Source of the DNA: Lachnospiraceae bacterium
GTDB taxonomy: Bacteria; Bacillota; Clostridia; Lachnospirales; Lachnospiraceae
NCBI GenBank assembly: GCA_003979345.1
Contig: RYVZ01000009.1
Coordinates: 27,370 to 91,369 of the forward strand
Reading direction: 5' to 3'
Length of the DNA: 64,000 nt
The notes below the pieces were generated by a model, which ran no database searches, was not told where the DNA came from, and was given only the letters and a program-made list of their open reading frames with translations. Numbering within the stretch: position 1 is the first letter of the stretch; every line of letters begins with the position of its first letter. This document shows, piece after piece, positions 24,360 through 32,546 of the stretch. The position numbers and the translations under genes were made by a program.

Positions 24360-26749
24360 TTATAGCTCGAAATATACATAGTTTGCAAAGGAGTTACAAC
24401 AGGATTCGACTACTTCTGAAGAAGGATTTTTCCCAAAGTACATGAGAATTAAGTCGCTGTCGTTTTCTATTATTTCCTTTACTGCGTCTTTTATAGACTG
24501 TAAATATTCTGAGCAGCCGATATCTTCGAGAAGATAGGTAAATCGATTTGATACAAAGTTGGCATAGTATTCTCTAAGTGACTCAGAGAAAGAATGCGCA
24601 GATGAGGATGATTTTGTGATTATTTGCGCAATCTTGATGGCATCTGCGTCCCCGCACAAATCCTCAAATGCGAATTGTGACGCTGATGCACCAACCAGTG
24701 AAGCTGCAATATCCTGACAGTTTCCGCCAATTTCATTTAGTCGGTTAGTAGTATCTTGCATCGATGAGGCTAAGTCTCCAGCCCATCCTACCCATGATCT
24801 CGGAACGGTATTTATACCGAAATAGGCTTCTGCCGTAGCCGCCATATGCTTTAAATCAATTAGGCCGTCATGTTCGTCAGAAATAAGTACCTGATCTCCA
24901 GAACGCATATACTGGGAGAGGTTATCGTATAGACCATTATATGTGCCGCTTTCTTGACTTTTGTTTTGCACATAACTGACAAAGTCTGTGTTGATAGCGC
25001 TAAGCAGACCGATTGTCCAATACATAGAAGTATATGCAATACTTCTTAAAAAATTGGTAATTCCGGACGCTAATATTATTGGTGCCGGATGGGGTTCCGG
25101 ATTGTCTTCGGTGGCGTATTGCCGCTGATACCATTCAGTATACAAATCTTCCAATCTTTCGATTAAGGGAAGGACCTCTGATATTGTTGGACTTCCAGGA
25201 ATATTTGGTTTAGACGGCTGCAAATATGTATAAACCTCCAACGACTTAACTGGCTCAAATTTTCCTGAATACGCATCTTTATCAATGGCCCATTTTCCGT
25301 CAGCCACAGTGTCCATATTAATTTCGGCATACTGGTCGAAGTTCCAGTTTGACGGAATTTTAAAACCCATATTACCGCTGTAGCCGGTTGACATATCACT
25401 TACAAAACAGGTTTCGGCATATCCTGACTCGCAGACCTGAGTACATACATTTCTTGTCCCGTACACGCCGATCAAAAATACAGGGTCTATTGATTCTGAA
25501 AGAGCCTTAAAGTAATGTAGTATATAGTTCGCTATCATTGATGATGTGGCGTCTAAATCAACGGCAAAGTAAATGATGTTTCCTTCTGGAATACCCAATT
25601 TACGGGCGGCTTGAACCGCCTTTTAGCATCTGTCTTACCTCGCTGACTGGTAAAATAAGAAATGTCGGTCGTGGATTCTTGAAAAATGGGGAAGAGGTAC
25701 AATCCATTATTCAAAGTTCTTTTTGGTTCATCGGCCCTCAGCCCCTTGAATTCACCGCCCGTAAGATATCGACCAACAATATTGTAACCTTTACTTTTTA
25801 ATTCTGCCGCACGGCTTGCTGTTATTTCGAATCGCGTATCACACGCAGTACAAGCTCTATCAGGGTTACCTTTACTAAGGAGTAAGGACATCCACGTGTT
25901 TATGTCTGCGGTTTCCGTTACATCTAATTTTAGGTCGTTTTGGAATTGTGCAACAGTTGATTTTAGTGTATAATCCCAATTAGCATTGTTGATGCCGACT
26001 GTGTACCCATTGCAGCATAAGGCGTATTTTAACAGATAGGTTGCATCTTCAACCTCTTTGTCTGTTAATTCGCCAGAAGTATCCGGTAGAATGGGGCATC
26101 GTGCTTTCGTCTGCGATCCGAAGGTACCGGTTGCTTCGCTTGCCGAAAATCCTTCTATAGCTTGCAGCACTTTAATAAGCGCCTTATTCATTTCTCTTCC
26201 GTATAGACCATCACAGGGAATTAACCCGATATAGTCCTCATATTTTCGGTTTAATTGTTGCTGAATGCTCCGGATTAGAAAGGTTCCACCCTGTCCGTGT
26301 ATTACAATAAATTGATCCATTGAAAGTAACGCTTTCATTACATTGAGCGTGACGGTAGAATCCGAATTTTCATATCCGGCATCTTCCTTTAGTGCTTTTA
26401 CAGCCGCTCCGGTGCCGCCGTAAAAATGTTCTGTAATACCTGATGCACCTGTGCTATATCCTTTACACCATAATGCACCCTGAATGATAGCGTAGACTCT
26501 GCTGGTTGTGGTATCATTTGCATTCTGCTGTATGATCCCGTTGGGGTATTGTGCATTAAAAAGTTTAACTGTTGTTGGTCCGAAGTTATTTGCAGTTTGT
26601 GTAATGCCTAATTCGATTTGGAATGCTTTTGTTAAGGCGTGTATGGTTCCCCAACCGGTTTTCCCGTCTTCGGCAATTACATCATATCCACTGTTGCCAC
26701 CATACATAGCGTTAAGATATTTTTGTGTTCTTAATACCATTTCGTCCAT
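24360..26749 (-). pseudogene. Frameshifted secreted-type protein: peptidoglycan-binding plus DUF1906 glycoside hydrolase-like
   Basis: Two overlapping frames form one gene. The first (26749 to 25553) holds two or more peptidoglycan-binding-like repeats (GWGTIHALTKAFQ, STVAQFQNDL) and the start of a DUF1906/Rv2525c-like domain (SKGYNIVGRYLTGG). The second (25598 to 24360) continues that domain (GNIIYFAVDLDATSS, IGVYGT, NWNFDQYAE) and ends in a helical region. One extra base in the A4 run at 25621-25624 would join them as DAKKAVQAARKLG. DUF1906 domains resemble GH25-like hydrolases. No signal peptide is visible on MDEMVLRTQKYL. AAGGATGG supports the start. A homopolymer sequencing error remains possible. 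Confidence 0.8.
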
Positions 26750-26910
26750 AATTGTACCATCCTTTTTTTAGATTTTTTATTTGTAAGCTTACATCGGATA
26801 AAAAGAGTAAAAGTCGTAATTTGTAAACTCATATTTTGTCTTTTATATCTTTGCAATGAATAATAAATGTATATTCGGTGAATTAAAAGAAAAATATAAA
26901 CAACAGTACA

Positions 26911-27261
26911 ATGGAAGGCATGGATGTAGAGGTGAATCCGTTGTTCTGCTTTTCAAAAGAATATGCAGAACTGTTTGACTAAAACCTGATCGGTTATGAA
27001 AAGATGCGGGAGATTTTCTTTGATGCCGTCATGCGCTATATGGTATAGCTTAATCTGCCGCAGGGACTGTCAAAACAGGAATATGTGCTCCGATTTTTGC
27101 ACTTTCCAGTTTCAGATCATGCAATGGTAGAGCATTCGGCTGTTGATCGAATTGTTGTAGGCTTGAGCCCTGCTCGGGGAGTTAAATGGAAACCTGTAAG
27201 TGGATATATTATGTATCCTCATGGTTGTGCTCATAAAGAGTTTATTGAAATGACGGAATAA
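26911..27261 (+). pseudogene. Small gene remnant with two in-frame stops
   Basis: Reading from ATG 26911 to the TAA at 27259 gives 116 codons interrupted by TAA at 26980 and TAG at 27046. The pieces read as real protein (NPLFCFSKEYAELFD, NLIGYEKMREIFFDAVMRY, LPQGLSKQEYVLRFLHF, GVKWKPVSGYIMYPHG). The frame is kept throughout, so point mutations explain the damage. Family not recognised. The surrounding 26750-27555 stretch is AT-rich and holds no other supported gene. Confidence 0.55.
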
Positions 27262-27267
27262 ATTTTG

Positions 27268-27298
27268 AGGCTGCCTCACTTACTATTCAGTGTGGCAG
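27268..27298 (+). terminator. Hairpin after the 26911 remnant
   Basis: GGCTGCC-t-CAC pairs with GTG-t-GGCAGCC around a ten-base loop, followed by CCCTTTG rather than a proper T-run. Weak terminator at best. Confidence 0.4.
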
Positions 27299-27555
27299 CC
27301 CCCTTTGTGTGCATATTAAGCACTGTTATCTTTTGTATACTGGTATTGTAGCATTTGTTGTTGAAGAATACAAGAGCTACGCAAAAATTCATTGAAAATG
27401 AAATAATGCATAGCATACTTTCAAATATAAACTTTTTGAAGAGATTATATATTAAAGAAGAAATTGACGAAAGCGATCATATGTTATAAGATTTTACAAT
27501 ACAAAAGAAAGGATATAGTGTTTCTTTTTTTGAAGACATCGTACAGGATAATAAT

Positions 27556-28365
27556 ATGTTTACAGATGTACTAAAATGGTCATCGAATAATATTTCCACG
27601 ATTAAGGATATTTTGTGGATCATCTTTACTTTGATCGCTACTGTTATCGCTGTTTTGACGTATAAGCGTGCCCGATATACGATATTACAGCCGCTGCGCT
27701 CAGAGATAATAAAGAGACAGACTGATCTGTTGATTGATATTATGGAAGCCTTTTCCGATGATAATCAACTGATTCTTGATTTAGATTTATATAAAATCGT
27801 AACGTTGAATACTTATAAGATCCTAAACCAGTGAGGATTTGTTCTTAACGGAGCAGAAATGCTGCAAAAAGAATGCGATAAGCATTTGGTGGGAGGGATG
27901 ATCGTAAAAAGAGGCGGCCAGCTGGAAATGTTTGAAAAGCCGGAGTCCATTCATTTATATGGAAAAGATGAGGCTAAGGCGGACATCGATTTTGGTAATA
28001 AATTTTATGAGAGCTTGAAAGAGGGAAAAATTGATATTGAAATCATCTATCTCACAAGAAAATATTATGAGACAATGAAACGGTATCAAAGCCTCATGAA
28101 TAATGCTTTTCTACCCAAAGAAATGAAAGCGCTTATGGAAAAGATCATTAAAAATATCTATGATGATATTACGATAAATCTTAAACAGCTATTAGAAGAT
28201 TTTGTGTGTAATGTCTATGAGAAAAGGAAAAATAGTGAAAAATTCGGCATTAATACGGTAGGAATCTATAATGAGTTCAATGAAAAACGACATGATAATT
28301 CGCAATTGATTACGAAAGTGAGAGCGAGGACCAGAGAGTATTTGATGATCGATAAGAAGTGGTAA
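27556..28365 (+). pseudogene. Membrane-anchored hypothetical protein interrupted by an in-frame TGA
   Basis: The frame is continuous from ATG 27556 to the stop at 28363-28365 (270 codons) except for a single TGA at 27832. The first 92 residues carry one membrane helix (ILWIIFTLIATVIAVLTY); the rest (from GFVLNGAEML) is a soluble, charged alpha-helical domain. Codon use is the same on both sides of the TGA. A change of TGG or CGA to TGA is the simplest explanation. If both parts are translated separately, the second could start at ATG 27859. Function not recognised. Confidence 0.6.
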
Positions 28366-28379
28366 TCTGGTGCCTGATC

Positions 28380-28415
28380 AAAAAAAGTCCCTGATGCGGA
28401 AACATCAGGGACTTT
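28380..28415. terminator. Terminator, strongest on the minus strand
   Basis: AAAGTCCCTGATG pairs with CATCAGGGACTTT. The left flank is A7, which gives T7 on the minus strand, so it best terminates the deacetylase operon; on the plus strand it closes the 27556-28365 gene. Confidence 0.8.
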
Positions 28416-28652
28416 CCATGTATTGATTGTGCACCCTTATCTTTGGCATATCACTTTCTTTTGTATATTGATATTGTAGCATCTGATTTGGGAAAATGCA
28501 AGGATTTCCTAAAATTTCCGGTTCTAAAAATCTGCTGTCTCAAAAAAAATCCCCATTTCTTATAAAACTACACACAAGCAGCTTGGGAACCTAAGCTGCT
28601 GCCTGAAAATTGCAGCTACTCAGAGTTTGCTACATACGGCGCTAAATGGCCT

Positions 28653-29459
28653 TTAATCCGCAATCTGCCGCCCTTCTGAATTCATATGATAATTTTCCCG
28701 TATGATCAGCTCGGAGAGCGGTACGAATTCGTATCCTGCGTCGAGAAGCGTCGTGATCATAGTCTCTAAGGCCTCCGCCGTGTATTTTGCGCCGTTGTGA
28801 CAAAGAATGATGGAGCCATTGCCTAAGTGCTTGTGATTGCAGACAGTCTGGATGATGGAATCCACGCCGTAATTTTTCCAGTCAAGACTATCCACGTCCC
28901 ATTGGATCGGGTAATAGCCGCATTCCTCGGCAACGCGGATCACGGCATTGTCGTAATCGCCGTATGGCGGCCGAAACAGGAACATATCATAACCGGTCAG
29001 TTCTTTGACGCGCTCGTGGACGCTCATGAGCTCCTGCTTTTTATCGGCGTCTGAAATCTGGCTCATGTTTTTATGGTTTTCGCTGTGGTTGCCGAGATCG
29101 TGACCTGCGGCAAGAATGGCTTTTACGTCGTCGGGGTAACTCTCCACCCAGCCTCCTGTCATAAAAAATGTGACATGAATATTGTATTTTGCCAGAATGT
29201 CTAATATGTTCTGTGTATCTTCATTTCCCCATGCGGCGTCAAAGGTCAGGGCTATTTTCTTATCGGGGGTATCCACGCAGTAGATCGGGAGATTCCTGCC
29301 GCCGACGCTGCTGCTTGTGGCGGCGGCCTTCGGATAATGTTTCTGAATTCCGGTGATCAGCGCAAATACGGCAAAAAGAAAACAGAGTGAGAGAATTCCT
29401 TTTTCTAACAGCCAGCTTAAGTAGGATTGTTCGCATGCTTCGTCCGTTTTGTGTCTCAT
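28653..29459 (-). CDS. Polysaccharide deacetylase, PdaB-like
   Basis: 268 residues from ATG 29459: a short cytoplasmic start, one membrane helix (LSLCFLFAVFALITGI) and an extracytoplasmic CE4 domain. Motif 1 is TFDAAWGNEDT, motif 2 NHSENHK, motif 3 RPPYGDYD, and a late LCHNG carries the active-site histidine region. Motif 1 with AWGN is typical of the PdaB branch, linked to sporulation in other Firmicutes. It should remove N-acetyl groups from peptidoglycan or a related glycan outside the membrane. It follows the SGNH and MBOAT genes and may be co-transcribed with them. Confidence 0.9.
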   Translation of the reverse strand: MRHKTDEACEQSYLSWLLEKGILSLCFLFAVFALITGIQKHYPKAAATSSSVGGRNLPIYCVDTPDKKIALTFDAAWGNEDTQNILDILAKYNIHVTFFMTGGWVESYPDDVKAILAAGHDLGNHSENHKNMSQISDADKKQELMSVHERVKELTGYDMFLFRPPYGDYDNAVIRVAEECGYYPIQWDVDSLDWKNYGVDSIIQTVCNHKHLGNGSIILCHNGAKYTAEALETMITTLLDAGYEFVPLSELIIRENYHMNSEGRQIAD

Positions 29460-29525
29460 AGTCAAAACCCGTCAGCTATTTGTATCAGTATATGAGCGTC
29501 CGGGGTTGACCTATTAGAAAAATTT

Positions 29526-30761
29526 TTATGTAACCGCCTGAGGCTGTGGCGGCGGTGAAAAGGAAGGCTGATAGGGGGGAGCCGCCTGTTTTACGGCATG
29601 CTGTTTTAAGTAATCCGTCCAAAGATAAACAAATTTTGCCTGAAGATGCACGCCGTCAAAGGTATAGTCATCGATCAGATAGCCGTTCTCGTCGCAGATA
29701 GAGGGATTGGAGTCCAGCCAGAATATATGCTCGTTGTCGGCAAGGGATTTCAAAGCCTCATTGCGCTCAATGATCGCGGCATTATTGATATAAGTGTGTT
29801 CCTTATCCTTACTTTCGGAGATATGCAAAATCGCCTGAACATAAATAATGGCGTCCGGCTGCAGTTCACGCAGTTTGTCAAGTACCTCGCTATAGGAACG
29901 GCAGAAGCTTTCCGCAGTTCCGGTACCGAGTTCATTGATGCCGAGCATCACATAAACTTTTTTGAACTGGTGCTCTGCCAGATAGTCCGTCACCGTTGTC
30001 TTCGTATTCGAGGTGGAGGGCGTCAGCTTTTTATCCAGAACTGTATAGATCGTCAGTCCTGTGTCAGCCAAAAAAGTCGTATTCTCCAAGTCCGCATAGA
30101 GCTGGAGGCTCCGCGTGCGGGAATCGCCGATAAAGACGGCGTCATCAAAATAATCATTTTCGACCTGCATATAGGAAACGAGAGGAAGACCGTCTTCGCC
30201 AAGTGTGACTTGTGTGTCGTCCGGTTGTTCCGGGATACCGGAATCTGCACCTGTTTGCTGCAAGGGTCCGTCTCCGCCGCCATGACCGGAACTCGTTTCA
30301 CCGTCAGTATCCACGGGACCAGGAATCGTTTCGCCGTCAGTATCAACCTGATCAGGAGTCGTTTCGCCCCCGGCATCTACAGGATCAGAACTTGTTTCGC
30401 CGTCAGTATCCACAGAATCAGGAATTGTTTCGCCATCAGCACCGGCTTGATCGATGACAGTTTCGATGGCATCGCTATCATGACCGGAAATAGGTTCACT
30501 GCCGTCTGCCACATCCAAAGGAGAATCGTTGTCTGCAGGCATGTCTGTATCCGGTGCGTTTACGGTTCCTTTTGCAGGGCGTCCGGAATTCCAGCCCGCA
30601 GAAAAATGGAAGGAATCGTCCACATAGGACAGCGAGATATGGAATGGCGAAGGCCACGGCAGAATACCGTCGTAAATGCTGTCAGAAAGAAAGACCGTGA
30701 CAGTAATGAGGCACAGGAGCGGTATTTTTGTTATATGATGCAGAAAGTTTTTTATTTTCAT
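29526..30761 (-). CDS. SGNH/GDSL-type esterase or acetyltransferase with repeat linker
   Basis: 411 residues: N-terminal membrane anchor (KIPLLCLITVTVFLSDSI), an acidic linker (about 70-170) and an SGNH hydrolase domain with FIGDSRT (block I Ser), GINELG (block III Asn) and DGVHL (catalytic Asp-x-x-His). The linker holds five 11-residue repeats of the type DTDGETxxxPV. SGNH proteins beside MBOAT proteins typically complete O-acetyl transfer to peptidoglycan, teichoic acid or exopolysaccharide outside the membrane. The gene lies 47 bases behind the MBOAT gene. Target polymer unknown. Confidence 0.88.
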   Translation of the reverse strand: MKIKNFLHHITKIPLLCLITVTVFLSDSIYDGILPWPSPFHISLSYVDDSFHFSAGWNSGRPAKGTVNAPDTDMPADNDSPLDVADGSEPISGHDSDAIETVIDQAGADGETIPDSVDTDGETSSDPVDAGGETTPDQVDTDGETIPGPVDTDGETSSGHGGGDGPLQQTGADSGIPEQPDDTQVTLGEDGLPLVSYMQVENDYFDDAVFIGDSRTRSLQLYADLENTTFLADTGLTIYTVLDKKLTPSTSNTKTTVTDYLAEHQFKKVYVMLGINELGTGTAESFCRSYSEVLDKLRELQPDAIIYVQAILHISESKDKEHTYINNAAIIERNEALKSLADNEHIFWLDSNPSICDENGYLIDDYTFDGVHLQAKFVYLWTDYLKQHAVKQAAPPYQPSFSPPPQPQAVT

Positions 30762-30808
30762 GTCGGATCACGCCTTTTTTAGTGATTGAAACAGGAGCGT
30801 TAACAGTA

Positions 30809-32236
30809 TCAAAATCGAAAGTAAAGGAAAGGATTGTTGGTGCTGACCACTAAATAGTAGATACTCAGCCAGAAAATGCCAAGTAAAGTAAGAATGATCA
30901 GCGGGTTCTTTTTATGCTTCCGGTACAGCTTTGCGGGCAGCGGTGTGGAAAAAAGGATACACAATGCAAAAAGTGGACCGAAATTTTGCAAAGCGTAAAT
31001 ATAATCCTGTGTGCCAAAAGCCCACACGGACGAGCCGTTCAGGAACGGAAATAATCTCGTCAGGTAAGTCCAAAGATAGGACAGATCCGTGACGGAGAAA
31101 ATGACCCATGTGACCGGAATGAGGGCGATGATATACAGATGCCCCAGAAAGCGGCATTTGTGAAACACTTTTCCAAGGAACAGCTTTTCCAATGCGATCA
31201 GCACGAAAAACAATAATCCCCATATGATGAAATTCCAGCTCGCACCGTGCCATAAACCGGTTAAGGCCCAGACGAGAAACAAATTACGGATCGTGCGGAG
31301 CCTGCCATTTCGATTACCGCCCAAGGGAATATAAACATAGTTGCGGAACCAGGAGCCGAGTGTAATATGCCACCGGCGCCAGAAATCGGAGACGGAGGAT
31401 GCCGCATACGGAAAACGGAAATTTTCCGGAATAGAAAAACCAAGCATTCGCCCGAGCCCGGCCGCCATCAGTGAATATCCGTAAAAATCAAAAAATATCT
31501 GAAAAGAGAATGCAAATGCGCCCAACCATGCGAGCGGTGTTGAAATGCCGTCAAACCCTGTCACCTGAATCTCATTCCAAAGCAGATAAATGCGGTTTGC
31601 AAGCAGCACCTTAGAGCCGAGTCCCAGGGCAAAAGTCTTCAGGCCGTCCTCAAAATCCTCAAGAGATACGTGCCGCGTTTTTAGCTGTGCTGACAGATCG
31701 GGATATAGAACGATCGGTCCGGCGATCAGCTGTGGAAACATGCACAGGTACGTTCCCAGTGTGACAACGGAGCGCTCCGGTTTTTGAGAACCGCGGTAAA
31801 CATCGATAATATAAGAAGCGATCTGAAATGTATAAAAGCTGATGCCAAGCGGCAGTGCAAGATGGAGAAGCGGAATGGGCATAAGCCCAATACCGGTATT
31901 GCGGTTGATCAATCCGATTACAGAGTTGATATTTTCTATCAGAAAATCCGTATACTTGAATACAAAAAGCATGCCAAAATTATAGATCATTGCCGATACA
32001 AAATAAAATCTCCGTCTATTCGGACGCCGCGGACAACGCGCGATGCAAAGTCCAAAGTGATGATTGACCAGGATCGAAAGCACGATTAAAATCAAATAGA
32101 CGGGCTCGCCAAGCGCGTAAAAAATCAAGCTCCCGCCAAAGAGCGTGAGATTGCGATGTTTTGCAGGCGTGATAAAATACAGGATTAAAAAGACCGGAAG
32201 GAACCGGAATATAAATTCAAGACTGGAAAAGACCAT
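30809..32236 (-). CDS. MBOAT-family O-acyltransferase (AlgI/DltB-like)
   Basis: 475 residues, polytopic, opening MVFSSLEFIFRFLPVFLILY as in AlgI/PatA-like proteins. The catalytic-site histidine lies in TGLWHGASWNF; FFDFYGYSLMA and the FWRRWHITLGSWFRNYVY segment split over that region are family hallmarks. It would pass acetyl groups from cytoplasmic acetyl-CoA across the membrane to the SGNH partner encoded next. AGAGGA precedes ATG 32236. First gene of the envelope-modification operon 32236-28653. Confidence 0.93.
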   Translation of the reverse strand: MVFSSLEFIFRFLPVFLILYFITPAKHRNLTLFGGSLIFYALGEPVYLILIVLSILVNHHFGLCIARCPRRPNRRRFYFVSAMIYNFGMLFVFKYTDFLIENINSVIGLINRNTGIGLMPIPLLHLALPLGISFYTFQIASYIIDVYRGSQKPERSVVTLGTYLCMFPQLIAGPIVLYPDLSAQLKTRHVSLEDFEDGLKTFALGLGSKVLLANRIYLLWNEIQVTGFDGISTPLAWLGAFAFSFQIFFDFYGYSLMAAGLGRMLGFSIPENFRFPYAASSVSDFWRRWHITLGSWFRNYVYIPLGGNRNGRLRTIRNLFLVWALTGLWHGASWNFIIWGLLFFVLIALEKLFLGKVFHKCRFLGHLYIIALIPVTWVIFSVTDLSYLWTYLTRLFPFLNGSSVWAFGTQDYIYALQNFGPLFALCILFSTPLPAKLYRKHKKNPLIILTLLGIFWLSIYYLVVSTNNPFLYFRF

Positions 32237-32546
32237 GTTATCCTCTATTCACGGCAGCGGCATCCGTTCGGCCCGCCGCTGCTTTTGTATTTTCATATTC
32301 TTATGTATATCGCGATACCATTTGCGATAGTATTATATTAAAAAACTTTTTGATGAAAATCAATAGACAAATCGCAAAAAGCATGCTACAATAATCTTCC
32401 AATTGGCAAAAGCTGCAGCGTTTCATGGAGCGTTCTGCTCCACACATGATTGATGGAATCGTTCAATCGTGCTTTCCAACATTTAACATGTAACGAATGA
32501 TCAGGTAATTGGTCAGGCATGATCTACAAAAGGGAGGTATTTTTTT

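Noticed and set aside
27361..27489. 43-codon frame starting at TTG 27361
   Set aside because: No ribosome binding site and no recognisable protein; may be a leftover of a degraded gene.
17063..28365. Integrated prophage or conjugative element
   Set aside because: Gene debris and AT-rich sequence suggest past insertion, but no integrase, transposase, relaxase or structural phage gene is visible.
29646..30782. 378-codon plus-strand frame opposite the SGNH gene
   Set aside because: It is the antisense of a repeat-rich real gene, has no family features and no ribosome binding site; the minus-strand protein has all SGNH motifs.
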